64,000 bases of DNA from Rhizobium sp. RM (GTDB lineage: Bacteria; Pseudomonadota; Alphaproteobacteria; Rhizobiales; Rhizobiaceae). Positions 1 through 8,894 of this stretch are shown piece by piece. Under the pieces are notes generated by a model, which had not been told where the DNA came from, made no database searches, and was given only the letters and a program-made list of their open reading frames with translations. The stretch is taken from the NCBI RefSeq assembly GCF_013390595.1, contig NZ_JACAWV010000007.1:434001-498000 (forward strand). The letters run 5' to 3'. The translations under genes were made by a program, and so were the position numbers. The stretch's first letter is position 1; the number at the start of each line of letters is the position of its first letter.

Positions 1-157
1 ACTGTGCCGAAGAGGGCCAGAAGCTGGGAGGATTGGCAAACATCTCGGAGCCGCTCTTGATGGCCGTGATGTACATCCAGTAGAGGGGGAACAGGTAGAT
101 CGCCGCCATGACAAGGGCGATCGCCAGCATCAGACGGTTACGGGAAATTTCACTCAT
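1..157 (-). CDS. Carbohydrate ABC transporter permease, MalG type (5' part only)
   Basis: Only the first 52 codons lie in the window; the gene continues past base 1. The product begins MSEISRNRLMLAIALVM, has one hydrophobic segment (about residues 9-28) and then the YWMYITAIKSGSEMF stretch typical of the second inner-membrane permease of CUT1 sugar importers. The ATG at 157 overlaps the stop of the upstream permease gene in an ATGA arrangement, so the two are translationally coupled. An ATPase gene is not visible and would be expected further left. The sugar cannot be inferred from this fragment. Confidence 0.85.
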   Translation of the reverse strand, partial: MSEISRNRLMLAIALVMAAIYLFPLYWMYITAIKSGSEMFANPPSFWPSSAQ

Positions 158-1056
158 CCGCGCACCTCATGTCGTGTCGAGCGCACATAAACCGCAGCAG
201 CAAACATCACGAACACTGTCATGATGACCGAAATCGTCGCCCCCCTGCCGAAGTCATACTGGCGGAAAGACAGATCCCAGGCCCAATATTGCGCAACGTT
301 GGAAGAATTGTTCGGTCCACCGTCTGTGATTGCGGCGAACAGATCGAATTGCTGAAGGGTGAAGATCAAGCCGAGCGAGATGATCGCGCCAATGGTCGAA
401 CGCATCATGGGCAATGTTATTGTCCAGAATCTCTGCCATGCATTGGCGCCATCCATTTCGGCTGCCTCATAGAGGTCGCCGGGAATGGCGGAAAGACCGA
501 CTGACAGCAAGATCATATTGAAGGATGTTCCAAGCCAGATGTTGGCGATAACGACAGCCCAAAGCGAGAAGTTGGGATCAGAACGCCAGAAGATATTGCC
601 GTCGATCAAGCCGCTTTCACGCAGGAAGAAATTCAGGACGCCAAAGTCACCGGACAATATCCAGTTCCAGATAGCCCCGACAACGAGGCCAGGCATCACC
701 CAGGATACGAGAAACAGTCCACGCAACCAGCTGGAGCCGGGAAAGCTCGTCCAGAAGAACAGTGCGAGACCGAAACCGATGACGAACTGCCCCGCAATCG
801 ACCCAACCACGAAGATCAGCGTATTGGTGAGGATCGGCAGCGTTTCAGGTTGCTGGAAGAGCGCAATATAGTTGTCAAAACCGACAAATGGCCGGATGAA
901 GCTGCCGAGGCTGAACATATCAACCTCCTGAAAGCTCATCAGGATATTATAGATCAAGGGCAGTCCAGCCAGCGCGAACAGGAAGGCGAAGGGCACCCCG
1001 ACAAGCATCATGTCGAAGCCGCGGCCGTCGCTGATACTGGAGAGTAGTCGTCTCAT
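154..1056 (-). CDS. Carbohydrate ABC transporter permease, MalF/UgpA type
   Basis: A 300-residue inner-membrane permease of the CUT1 family. It has about six hydrophobic segments and the cytoplasmic EAA loop EAAEMDGANAWQRFWTITLP, which docks on the ATPase. The reading frame extends 51 codons further upstream, but ATG 1056 (MRRLLSSISDGRG) is preceded by AGAGG at a suitable distance and the extra residues look non-coding. It sits downstream of the binding-protein gene and overlaps the next permease by four bases. It imports a sugar or polyol together with its neighbours; the substrate is not evident. Confidence 0.9.
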   Translation of the reverse strand: MRRLLSSISDGRGFDMMLVGVPFAFLFALAGLPLIYNILMSFQEVDMFSLGSFIRPFVGFDNYIALFQQPETLPILTNTLIFVVGSIAGQFVIGFGLALFFWTSFPGSSWLRGLFLVSWVMPGLVVGAIWNWILSGDFGVLNFFLRESGLIDGNIFWRSDPNFSLWAVVIANIWLGTSFNMILLSVGLSAIPGDLYEAAEMDGANAWQRFWTITLPMMRSTIGAIISLGLIFTLQQFDLFAAITDGGPNNSSNVAQYWAWDLSFRQYDFGRGATISVIMTVFVMFAAAVYVRSTRHEVRG

Positions 1057-1168
1057 CAAAACCTCTTTTCGTCGTTCGAAACCACCCGGCACCGTAGTGC
1101 CGGGCAGTTCCGGCCGGGAGGAAACGATATTGCTGGCTCGCGCAGATAAGCGCGTGCCATCAACCAGA

Positions 1169-2401
1169 TCAGCCTTCGATCGACTTGATCTTCTCGGCGG
1201 CCTGATCAAGTGCAGCCTTGGGCTCCATCTGACCGGTCAGCGCTGCCTGAATGGCATCCTGAATGGCCTTGGAAATCTTCGGCCACTCCGGAGACGGACC
1301 GCGCGGCTGGGCGTATTTGAGCTGCTCGATAAAGGTCGCGAGGGCCGCATCTTTCAGGGCATTGCCTGTCGGGGGCACGGGGAGATCGGCACGTGCCGGA
1401 AGCTGGCCGAAGTCCTTGTACATTGTCGCATCCTTCGATGCGAAGAACTCCAGTGCCTTGAAGGCTTCGTCAGGATGCTTGGTCTTCGAGAAGATCGCCC
1501 AGTTGTAATCACCCATCGCAGACGAGCGTTGTGCGCCTTCCTGCGGAACCGGAAGCAGGGCAGTTCCCCACTGGAACTTCGCATCGCTCAGCATTCGGTC
1601 GATTTCCCAAGGACCGGAAATGGCCATGGCGGCGTTGCCGGCATTGAAGGTTGCCGTCGAATCCCACTGACTGCGCGTCAGCGTATCGGGTGACGTCAGC
1701 TTCTCATCGAGGATCTGCTTCCAGATCGTCAAAGCGCGGACAGCACCTTCGCTGTTGATTGCCTTGTAAGTCGCGCCACCCATTTGCGCCCATGGCAGAA
1801 ACTGGAACGTTCCCTCCTCGTTGGCCTTTGCAGAGAATGTGATGCCGTAGACATTCTTCGAGGGATCATTCAGCTTTCGCGCAGCGTCGACAAGCTCGTC
1901 CCATGTCTGCGGCGCTTTTTCAGGATCGAGCCCTGCAGCCTTGAACAGGTCCTTGTTGTAGTAAAGTGCAATCGTATTGGTTGCCTTCGGGACGCCGTAA
2001 TATTTGTCATCCCATGTCGCTGACTTCAAAGGTCCGGGGAAATAATTCTCCGGCTTGATGACAGACGATCCTTTGATCTTATCGGTCAAGTCGAGGAACG
2101 CGCCGCGCGAAGCGAACATCGCATGGTTGGGATTATCGATGGCGATGATATCCGGCGCTTTGCCGGTCGAATAGGCACGCATTGCCTCACTGACCACATC
2201 ATCGAACTGGATCTGACGATATTCGATCTTAATGCCGTTGTTCTGGGCGTTGAACTCCTTGATCAGGTTCGGCGCCGGCTGGATGTCTCGGTCGAGCGAC
2301 CACAACGTCAACGTCACGTCTTCCGCTTTCACCTGGAAACCGACAAGTGAGGCACATGTCATGGCCAGTGCAAAGGCGATTGAATGCTTTCTGATACCCA
2401 T
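1169..2401 (-). CDS. Sugar ABC transporter substrate-binding protein (family 1)
   Basis: A 410-residue periplasmic solute-binding protein. Residues 1-26 form a Sec signal peptide ending in FQVKA. The mature part has the family 1 (maltose-binding-like) pattern, for example [19 protein letters not shown] near the N-terminus, [20 protein letters not shown] in the middle and [17 protein letters not shown] near the hinge. The start has a strong GGAGGAG site six bases upstream. It is the third gene of a leftward operon (dehydrogenase, TIM-barrel enzyme, binding protein, two permeases). The substrate is unknown but is probably a monosaccharide, disaccharide or cyclitol. Confidence 0.92.
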   Translation of the reverse strand: MGIRKHSIAFALAMTCASLVGFQVKAEDVTLTLWSLDRDIQPAPNLIKEFNAQNNGIKIEYRQIQFDDVVSEAMRAYSTGKAPDIIAIDNPNHAMFASRGAFLDLTDKIKGSSVIKPENYFPGPLKSATWDDKYYGVPKATNTIALYYNKDLFKAAGLDPEKAPQTWDELVDAARKLNDPSKNVYGITFSAKANEEGTFQFLPWAQMGGATYKAINSEGAVRALTIWKQILDEKLTSPDTLTRSQWDSTATFNAGNAAMAISGPWEIDRMLSDAKFQWGTALLPVPQEGAQRSSAMGDYNWAIFSKTKHPDEAFKALEFFASKDATMYKDFGQLPARADLPVPPTGNALKDAALATFIEQLKYAQPRGPSPEWPKISKAIQDAIQAALTGQMEPKAALDQAAEKIKSIEG

Positions 2402-2438
2402 TGTTTCTCCTCCTTCAGGGTTATCTTCACGTCACCTC

Positions 2439-2468
2439 GCCGATTGCCAGCCTCCCCCGGCAATCGGC
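2439..2468. repeat. Intercistronic hairpin between epimerase and binding-protein genes
   Basis: A perfect 10-bp inverted repeat (GCCGATTGCC and GGCAATCGGC) with a 10-base loop lies in the gap before the binding-protein gene. No T-run follows on either strand. It is more likely an mRNA processing or stabilising element inside the leftward operon than a full terminator. Confidence 0.55.
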
Positions 2469-2493
2469 ATATTGCTGCTATGGTCTGCAGATA

Positions 2494-3399
2494 TCAGGTC
2501 GGGTCGACAACGAAGTTGCCGCCGCGCGCCTGCTTCAGATGATTAAGCGCATGAACCTGACCGGTCATTTCCAGTGCATCGCGGTAAACCGGGTCATGCC
2601 AGCCTTCGATATCGATGGAACCGGACCAGCCGGCGAGGCGCAGTTCGGAAATAATGTCGGTCCAATTGCTGTCGCCGAAGCCGGGCGTACGCATGAAAAC
2701 AAACGGATGTTTTCCGAAAACGCCGTGCTCGCGAATGACGTCCCAGCGGATTGTCGCGTCCTTGCCGTGAACGTGGAAAATCTTGTGCGCCCATTTGCGG
2801 ATCTGCGGCAGCGGATCGATCAGGTAAACCATCTGATGGCAGGGTTCCCACTCGAGACCGATGTTGTCGTCGGGCGTCTCGTTGAAAATCAGTTCCCAGG
2901 CATCCGGATTATGAGCAATGTTCCAGTCACCGGTCGCCCAATTGCCATCCATGGCGCAATTTTCAAAAGCGATCTTGATTCCCTTATCGGCCGCACGCTT
3001 GGCAAGTTCGCTCCAGATTTCACGGTAGCGCGGTAAGCTTTCCGGCAGTGGTTTGTTACGAATGCGGCCAGTGAAACCTGCAACGCAGGTCGCGCCGAAG
3101 TGATGGGCATTGTCGATGCAATCCTTCCAGCCCTGCAGGGTCTGCAGATCTATATCTGTCTGTTCAAGCGGATTGCCGAACATGCCGATCGTCGAGATCG
3201 TGATATCCCTGTCGCCGATCGCCTCAACGCAACGCTTGCCCAGTTCGGCAATGTCCTGACCATTTGTTGTCTGCCAGAAAAACGGCTCGAAACTCTCAAA
3301 CCCCATGTCGGCAATTTGCGATATGCGCTGTGCGGCCTGCCCCTTGGTCGCACTGACCATGGTACCGACGCGAATAGAATTGCTGTTCTTTTCACTCAT
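2494..3399 (-). CDS. Sugar phosphate isomerase/epimerase (xylose isomerase-like TIM barrel)
   Basis: A 301-residue cytoplasmic enzyme of the AP-endonuclease/xylose-isomerase-like TIM-barrel family (IolE/IolI/DTE group). The conserved metal-site pattern is visible: IAFENCAM, GLEWEPCHQMVYLIDP with its acid, the FHVHGKDA histidine and the C-terminal GSIDIEGWHDP. It probably epimerises or dehydrates a keto-sugar intermediate made by the adjacent dehydrogenase. The codon at 3402 is a GTG directly before ATG 3399; both fall within reach of an AGGAAG site, and the ATG was chosen. The dehydrogenase gene ends 12 bases upstream. Confidence 0.85.
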   Translation of the reverse strand: MSEKNSNSIRVGTMVSATKGQAAQRISQIADMGFESFEPFFWQTTNGQDIAELGKRCVEAIGDRDITISTIGMFGNPLEQTDIDLQTLQGWKDCIDNAHHFGATCVAGFTGRIRNKPLPESLPRYREIWSELAKRAADKGIKIAFENCAMDGNWATGDWNIAHNPDAWELIFNETPDDNIGLEWEPCHQMVYLIDPLPQIRKWAHKIFHVHGKDATIRWDVIREHGVFGKHPFVFMRTPGFGDSNWTDIISELRLAGWSGSIDIEGWHDPVYRDALEMTGQVHALNHLKQARGGNFVVDPT

Positions 3400-3411
3400 C
3401 ACTCTGTCTTC

Positions 3412-4446
3412 CTATGCTGCAAGATCGACGGACCGGCCCGACCGGGCGCTTTCAATGGCGCCAAACACCATGGCGAGGCTCTTGATGTTGTCCTGCCCGG
3501 CTGTCTCAGGCGTTTGGCCAGTGCGGATCGCCGTCAGGAAATCCGAAATAACACTGGCGTGGCCATGGGTTTCTTCCTCACGCAGCGGCGGCGGCACCTC
3601 GACCGACGTAAACCCGCGCAACAAACCACCTTCGGAACCGGCAACGGAAGCCTTGAAGGTGTCTTCTCCGTCCCAGGTCAACATTCCCTTGGTACCGACA
3701 ATGCGCCAAGCACTCTCCCAACTTGTGCGCTCACCTTCGGCGCACCAGGAGCCGCGATAGGTGAAAACGACATCATCCGAAAGCCGGAACACGGCATTGG
3801 CCGATGCGCCGTGCGCATACCATGAGCCACGCGGATTGGTTTCCAGGCAATAGACTGAAAGTGGTGTCTTTCCAGAGACATAACGGGCGGCGTCGAAGGT
3901 ATGGATGGCCATGTCGAGAAGCAGAACATTGTCCATCTGTTCACGGAAGCCACCGAAATGCGGGCCGATGAAGAAATCGCAGTGAATAGCGGTTACATCC
4001 CCGATCGCACCACTTTCGACGAAGCGGCGCATACGGCGCACACCCGAAATGAAACGGCGGTTCTGGACGACGGAATGAACCTTTCCAGCCTCACGGGCAG
4101 CGCGGATCAGATCGGCAGCTTCCTCCATCGAGTTGGACATGGGTTTTTCGCTCAGCACATGGCAACCATGGCCAAGTGCTGTCTTGACGACCGCGTGTCG
4201 CGCAACGGGAATGACCACATCAAAAACGATGTCGGCCTTCGTCTCCTCCAGCACCGCACGCAGGTCCGTTCCGATCACGGCATGTCCCAGATCAAACTCG
4301 CTGGCGAGTGCCTTGGCGGTATCCGGATTGAGATCCACGAGACCGACCACTTTGAGTGTGGCCTTCAGATCCGGAGTGGATTGAACCGCACGAAGCCAGC
4401 CTTTTGCCATGGCTCCGCAGCCACACAATACGACGTTGTATGTCAA
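3412..4446 (-). CDS. Gfo/Idh/MocA family NAD(P)-dependent sugar dehydrogenase
   Basis: A 344-residue soluble oxidoreductase. The N-terminal Rossmann fold starts VVLCGCGAMAKGW and includes the family hallmark EKPMS (cofactor and catalytic lysine). The C-terminal half is the alpha/beta substrate domain. Translation starts at TTG 4446, supported by GGGAGG six bases upstream. It is the first gene of the leftward sugar operon, reading away from a LacI regulator, so it should be the earliest induced product. It probably oxidises the imported sugar or cyclitol to a keto form used by the TIM-barrel enzyme. The exact substrate is unknown. Confidence 0.88.
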   Translation of the reverse strand: MTYNVVLCGCGAMAKGWLRAVQSTPDLKATLKVVGLVDLNPDTAKALASEFDLGHAVIGTDLRAVLEETKADIVFDVVIPVARHAVVKTALGHGCHVLSEKPMSNSMEEAADLIRAAREAGKVHSVVQNRRFISGVRRMRRFVESGAIGDVTAIHCDFFIGPHFGGFREQMDNVLLLDMAIHTFDAARYVSGKTPLSVYCLETNPRGSWYAHGASANAVFRLSDDVVFTYRGSWCAEGERTSWESAWRIVGTKGMLTWDGEDTFKASVAGSEGGLLRGFTSVEVPPPLREEETHGHASVISDFLTAIRTGQTPETAGQDNIKSLAMVFGAIESARSGRSVDLAA

Positions 4447-4491
4447 GATTATCCTCCCATGTGACGCCCGGTCTTCGCCCTCCAGCGATCT

Positions 4492-4507
4492 CCGTAAACG
4501 TTTACGG
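4492..4507. promoter_or_regulatory. LacI-family operator palindrome
   Basis: CCGTAAACGTTTACGG is a perfect 16-bp palindrome with the AACGTT centre typical of LacI/GalR operators. It lies between the leftward sugar operon and the divergent LacI gene, immediately downstream of the predicted minus-strand -10 box. It is the likely binding site of the regulator at 4576-5589. Confidence 0.75.
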
Positions 4508-4509
4508 TA

Positions 4510-4537
4510 ACTATGGACATGTCCGACATTTTGTCAA
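4510..4537 (-). promoter_or_regulatory. Promoter of the leftward sugar operon
   Basis: On the minus strand a perfect TTGACA (-35, 4532-4537) is followed after 16 bases by CATAGT (-10, 4510-4515). The operator palindrome follows at once, so a bound repressor would cover the transcription start. Confidence 0.6.
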
Positions 4538-4575
4538 TACTGTTTCCAGAACCGATGATGACGATGGATGAGAGC

Positions 4576-5589
4576 ATGAAGGGCATTCGCCAACTGGCCG
4601 AACATTTGGACATATCGATAGGGACGGTTTCACGCGCCTTGAACGGCAAGGCGGATGTCAATCCACAGACGCGTCAGCGTGTGCTGGAGGCGGCGGAAAA
4701 GCTGGGATATGTCGCAAATCAGTCAGGCCGATCGCTTCGCAAAGGCTCGACCGGGGTGATCGGTTTCATGATGCAGACCGGGCCGGAGATCACGGGTCAG
4801 GGCGATACGTTCTTCATGAGCGTCTTCGATGGCGTCCAGACGGTCCTTGCCCGCCATAACCTTGATCTTGTCGCGCTTCTCTGCTCGTCGTCAGAAGATC
4901 CGGACGCCTATTTGCAACGCACTGTCGCGCGTGGCTTTGCCGACGCAATCATTCTGTCTGCAACGCGTCGCAACGATGCCCGTTTTGAGCTGCTTGATCG
5001 TCACAAGATCCCTTTCATTGCCCTTGGACGAAGCCTCACCGATGTCGGGCAACCCTGGATCGATCTCGATTTCGAGGGAATGGCGGAAACTGCGATGGAG
5101 CGCCTTATCCGCGCGGGGCATACGGACATAGGAATCGTTTGGCCGCATGGCGACCTGAACCTCGGATACATTTTTGTCGAGCGATGCCGTGCTGTCCTGG
5201 CACGTCATGGCTTGCGGCTGAGTGATGACCACATCTTTCGAGCTAAACCCAACGAGGCTGGAGGCTATGCCGTCGCGCAGGAAATTGCCGCCTGCGCTCA
5301 GCGGCCATCTGCCATCACGCTGGTCAATGAAACCCTCGTGACGGGGCTATACAAAGGTCTGGAAGAATCGGGAGTGCGACCAGGCAAAGATATCGCCATC
5401 GTCGGACGTCACAGTCCGCATACCCAGTTCCTGTCGCCCGCTCTGACGGGATTCGGCCTTTCCCTGCATGATCTCGGAATTAGCCTTGCTGAAAATCTTT
5501 TGTCCGTCATGCCGGCCTATCAAGGGATTTACCCGTCCACGCAGCACAAGGTCTGGCCAATGACCTTGATCGAAGGCGCAAGTGGCTGA
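4576..5589 (+). CDS. LacI-family transcriptional regulator of the sugar operon
   Basis: A 337-residue repressor. The N-terminal helix-turn-helix is MKGIRQLAEHLDISIGTVSRAL followed by the hinge helix region (VLEAAEKLGYVANQ). The rest is a periplasmic-binding-protein-like sensor with the C-terminal VVGRH and PALTGFGLS stretches. The frame is open from 4513; ATG 4576 places the helix-turn-helix at the start as is usual, but in-frame ATGs at 4555, 4558 and 4564 cannot be excluded. It is divergent from the sugar operon and probably binds the palindrome at 4492-4507, released by an imported sugar or its metabolite. Confidence 0.9.
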   Translation: MKGIRQLAEHLDISIGTVSRALNGKADVNPQTRQRVLEAAEKLGYVANQSGRSLRKGSTGVIGFMMQTGPEITGQGDTFFMSVFDGVQTVLARHNLDLVALLCSSSEDPDAYLQRTVARGFADAIILSATRRNDARFELLDRHKIPFIALGRSLTDVGQPWIDLDFEGMAETAMERLIRAGHTDIGIVWPHGDLNLGYIFVERCRAVLARHGLRLSDDHIFRAKPNEAGGYAVAQEIAACAQRPSAITLVNETLVTGLYKGLEESGVRPGKDIAIVGRHSPHTQFLSPALTGFGLSLHDLGISLAENLLSVMPAYQGIYPSTQHKVWPMTLIEGASG

Positions 5590-5639
5590 ATTCATGACGA
5601 ATAAGCCTGTAACAGGCTAATTCCGCGCCTGAACCATTG

Positions 5640-5665
5640 CCAGACTGCCCTGTTGAGCAGTCTGG
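5640..5665. terminator. Hairpin between convergent genes
   Basis: CCAGACTGC and GCAGTCTGG form a 9-bp stem with an 8-base loop in the gap between the LacI gene and the convergent amidohydrolase gene. No clear T-run follows, so it may be a weak bidirectional terminator. Confidence 0.5.
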
Positions 5666-5678
5666 AAGATTGAGTAGC

Positions 5679-6875
5679 TTACTGTTTGTGGACCTTCCCA
5701 CCGTCCGCGACGAGACGTCCCTCTTTGAACACGCGACGATTTCCGGGGAAACCGACAACCGCTTCGGGCACATGCTCTGCTTTGATCGCCACGAAATCGG
5801 CCTTTGCGCCGGCTTCGATACCATAGCCTTCGAGCCTCAAAGCCTTGGCCCCTGCAGTCGTGACGATGTCAAATGCGGCCTCCAAATCCGCATCCGTAAA
5901 GAAACCGGAGCGATAACCGATGATTTCTGCCCGACGCAGCATATCGCCGTCGCCGTAAGGCCACCAGGAATCGCGAATATTGTCACTGCCGCTAAAGACG
6001 TTGACACCCTCGCTACGCAGCAGCGCCACTGGCGGGAAGCTGTGGTGACCAGGTGCATTTGTCATGATGGAAATACCGCTTTTGGCGATCTTAGCGGCAA
6101 TTTTTCGCGCTGCGTCGGGAGGCAGATCCCCCAGACCATAGGCATGGCTGATTGCCACATGCCCCTGCATACCGAGTGCTTCAGTGCGAGCACAAATCTC
6201 CTCGATCGTAAAAGCGCCCATGCTTCCACCTTCGTGGAGGTGAATGTCGGCATCAACGCCACGCTTTTCAGCGATGGCGAAGACAACATCAAGGTGAGCT
6301 GTGACATCTCTGTCGAAACTGGCAGGGTCAAGACCGCCAATCAGATCCGCACCCATGCCGATTGCTTCGTCGAGAAGCTCCGGCGTTCCAGGGCTTTTCA
6401 GGATGCCGCTCTGGGGAAAGGCCACCAACTGGATATCGATCAGATCCCTGTATTGCTCTTTGACAGCAAGGATTGTCTCAAGCGATTTCAGACCGACTGA
6501 ACCGTCGACCATCACGTGGCTGCGCATCTGAAGCGTGCCGTGAGAAATGCACAATTCGAGCTGATTGATGGCCCGTGTTGCCATCGGTTCAGCCTTTGCC
6601 ATGTTTTCAGCCTGAAAGGCGACCCGCTCATGCACGTCAAACCCGTTGGTGCAGGGGCGATGCGGGACCCATCTTCCACCATAAAAGCTCGTGTCGAGGT
6701 GAATGTGCCCTTCAACAAAACCTGGAACCAGGAGATCACCAGCGATGTCGACAACAGCTTGGCCATTCGTTTGTGGCTGCGCCGGTTGAACTGCGACGAT
6801 CCGGCCATTGTCGACATGGATATCGTGCAGTTCTCTGTTCGCGAGTCTTGCGTTGGTGAAAATCGTTGTTGTCAT
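5679..6875 (-). CDS. Amidohydrolase, cytosine deaminase (CodA)-like, copy 1
   Basis: A 398-residue cytoplasmic metal-dependent hydrolase. Metal ligands are visible in order: GHIHLD (first HxH), HLHEGG, SHAYGL and the SGSDN aspartate with the DSWWPYGDGDML stretch seen in cytosine deaminase relatives. The frame runs 65 codons further upstream, but ATG 6875 begins a typical N-terminus (MTTTIFTNARLA) with AGGA upstream. It is the last gene of the Dpp-type transport operon and is clearly paralogous to the product of 10393-11586. It probably deaminates or hydrolyses a cyclic amide or amidine; the substrate is unknown. Confidence 0.85.
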   Translation of the reverse strand: MTTTIFTNARLANRELHDIHVDNGRIVAVQPAQPQTNGQAVVDIAGDLLVPGFVEGHIHLDTSFYGGRWVPHRPCTNGFDVHERVAFQAENMAKAEPMATRAINQLELCISHGTLQMRSHVMVDGSVGLKSLETILAVKEQYRDLIDIQLVAFPQSGILKSPGTPELLDEAIGMGADLIGGLDPASFDRDVTAHLDVVFAIAEKRGVDADIHLHEGGSMGAFTIEEICARTEALGMQGHVAISHAYGLGDLPPDAARKIAAKIAKSGISIMTNAPGHHSFPPVALLRSEGVNVFSGSDNIRDSWWPYGDGDMLRRAEIIGYRSGFFTDADLEAAFDIVTTAGAKALRLEGYGIEAGAKADFVAIKAEHVPEAVVGFPGNRRVFKEGRLVADGGKVHKQ

Positions 6876-6915
6876 GATCGAGTGTTTCCTATGATTATTA
6901 TCATTCGAGCAGCGG

Positions 6916-7896
6916 TCAGATTGCCGAGGCGAAGTGACAGGCCACGTTTCCGCCGCCGTCCCTTGCTCGAACCTCCGGCGCCGTTTGGCTGCACAGGTCA
7001 GTGGCCATTGGACAGCGTGGATGAAATGCACAACCCTTGGGCGGATTGAGTGGGCTTGGCGGCTCCCCACCCATCAGTTCGCGGTCGCGGTTGGGTGCGG
7101 TGACATCGGGAATGGTCTGCAGTAGCAGCTTCGTGTAGGGATGCTGCGGATTGGCGAAAAGTGCTTCCGTTTCTGCTTCCTCGACAATCCTTCCAAGATA
7201 CATCACCGCGATACGGTCTGCCATGTGCCGCACGACCGCCAGATTGTGGCTGATAAACAGGTAGGTAAGACCGAATTCATCCTGCAGGCGCCGCATCAGA
7301 TTGAGGATCTGCGCCTGAACGGAAACGTCGAGCGCAGAGGTTGGCTCATCGCAGACGAGGAACTCCGGTTCACTGGCAAGCGCCCTGGCAATCGAAATGC
7401 GCTGTCTCTGACCACCCGAGAACTCATGTGGGTAACGGTTTGCATCGTCCGGAGACAGACCAACCGTGCGCAGAAGTTCGGCAACCCGCGCCGAGATAGC
7501 ATCGACGCCTTCCCTTAGGCCGAATTCACGGATTGGCTCGGCGATAATGTCTCCCACACGCCAGCGCGGATTAAGGCTCGCATGTGGGTCCTGGAAGATC
7601 ATCTGGGCTTCCATCGGCCTGCCGCGGCTGCGGCCCTTCTCCGCTGGCGCAAAAAGGATCGCGCCTTCACTTGGCGGATAAAGGCCGGTCACAAGCCGGG
7701 CAACGGTCGATTTTCCGCAGCCGGACTCGCCGACAAGCGCCAGACATTTTCCCTTTTCTACGACGAACGTGACGTCCTGTACGGCCCTAAGGTAACGTTT
7801 AGGCTTCCGGTCGAGGACGCGATTGAGCCAAGGTGCGGAAACGTCGAAAACACGCGTGAGCTGATCGACTTCCAATGCATTGCTTGCGCTTCTCAT
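6916..7896 (-). CDS. Oligopeptide-type ABC transporter ATP-binding protein, DppF/OppF-like
   Basis: A 326-residue ATPase with Walker A GESGCGKS, signature SGGQRQR, Walker B LVCDEPTSALD and the C-terminal oligopeptide-transporter domain (GCAFHPRCP with conserved cysteines). ATG 7896 overlaps the stop of the DppD-like gene (ATGA), so a longer upstream frame was rejected. With the partner ATPase at 7893-8894 it powers the importer whose permeases and binding protein lie at 11596-15164. Confidence 0.92.
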   Translation of the reverse strand: MRSASNALEVDQLTRVFDVSAPWLNRVLDRKPKRYLRAVQDVTFVVEKGKCLALVGESGCGKSTVARLVTGLYPPSEGAILFAPAEKGRSRGRPMEAQMIFQDPHASLNPRWRVGDIIAEPIREFGLREGVDAISARVAELLRTVGLSPDDANRYPHEFSGGQRQRISIARALASEPEFLVCDEPTSALDVSVQAQILNLMRRLQDEFGLTYLFISHNLAVVRHMADRIAVMYLGRIVEEAETEALFANPQHPYTKLLLQTIPDVTAPNRDRELMGGEPPSPLNPPKGCAFHPRCPMATDLCSQTAPEVRARDGGGNVACHFASAI

Positions 7897-8894
7897 TGCA
7901 CACCTCCATCGTGAACCAGACAGGCAACACCGCCCTGCCCCTCCGTGACCATTGCCGGTCGCACCTGTCGACAACGCGATCCCGCCTCAAGGCAGCGTGG
8001 ATTGAAAGCGCAGCCGGTTGGAATGGCATTCAATCGAGGCATCGCCCCGTCGATCTGGGCAAGGCGTTCGACGCGCGCTCCAAGTGCCGGGATCGATCCC
8101 ATCAGGCCACGGGTATAAGGATGCTTGGGACGGCTCAGGACTTCATCCACCGGACCGATCTCAATCACCCGTCCGGCATACATGACCGCAACGCGATCTG
8201 CCGTTTCGGCGATGACACCCATGTCGTGCGTTACGAGCATCACACCGGTGCCATGGTCACGGCAAAGCCGGCGCAAGAGCGAGGTAATCTGCGCCTGGAT
8301 GGAGACATCAAGCGCAGTGGTCGGCTCATCGGCTATGATCAGCTTTGGATTGCCAGCGAGCGCCAGTGCAATCACCACACGCTGACGCATGCCGCCGGAA
8401 AACTGATGCGGAAAATGGTCGATGCGCTCTTCCGCACCGGGGATGCCCACCTGTTTGAGCAGATCGACAGCGTGGCTACGGGCTTCACTTCGGTTACGAT
8501 CCGAATGCAGGCGGATCGTCTCGACCAGCTGTTGCCCCACAGAAAACAACGGGTTGAGGGAGGTAAGCGGGTCCTGAAACACGGCACCAACCATGCGGCC
8601 GCGAACTTCCTCCATCTCCAGATCGCTGAGATTGTCGGTGCGTTGCCCGGCAATTCGTATCTCTCCTGCACAGATCCGTCCAGGCGGCTCCAGAAGGCCA
8701 AGTACGGCCATTCCCGTCATGGATTTCCCGGCTCCGGATTCGCCGACAACACCCAGGATTTCTCCGCGGCGGATGGTGAGGGAGACATCTGTCAAGGCCT
8801 GGAGATTGCCGCTTCGGGTTGGGAATTCGACCGAAAGCCCCCTGACATCAAGCGCAAGAATATCGGAGGCGGCGGAATGCTCGATTATAGTCAT
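7893..8894 (-). CDS. Oligopeptide-type ABC transporter ATP-binding protein, DppD/OppD-like
   Basis: A 333-residue ATPase with Walker A GESGAGKS, signature SGGMRQR, Walker B IIADEPTTALD, the H-loop TH and a C-terminal GCAFNPRC cysteine motif. Its start overlaps the stop of the upstream amidohydrolase gene and its stop overlaps the start of the DppF-like gene, both by ATGA. The tight coupling with hydrolase genes indicates that import and degradation serve one substrate. Confidence 0.92.
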   Translation of the reverse strand: MTIIEHSAASDILALDVRGLSVEFPTRSGNLQALTDVSLTIRRGEILGVVGESGAGKSMTGMAVLGLLEPPGRICAGEIRIAGQRTDNLSDLEMEEVRGRMVGAVFQDPLTSLNPLFSVGQQLVETIRLHSDRNRSEARSHAVDLLKQVGIPGAEERIDHFPHQFSGGMRQRVVIALALAGNPKLIIADEPTTALDVSIQAQITSLLRRLCRDHGTGVMLVTHDMGVIAETADRVAVMYAGRVIEIGPVDEVLSRPKHPYTRGLMGSIPALGARVERLAQIDGAMPRLNAIPTGCAFNPRCLEAGSRCRQVRPAMVTEGQGGVACLVHDGGVQ

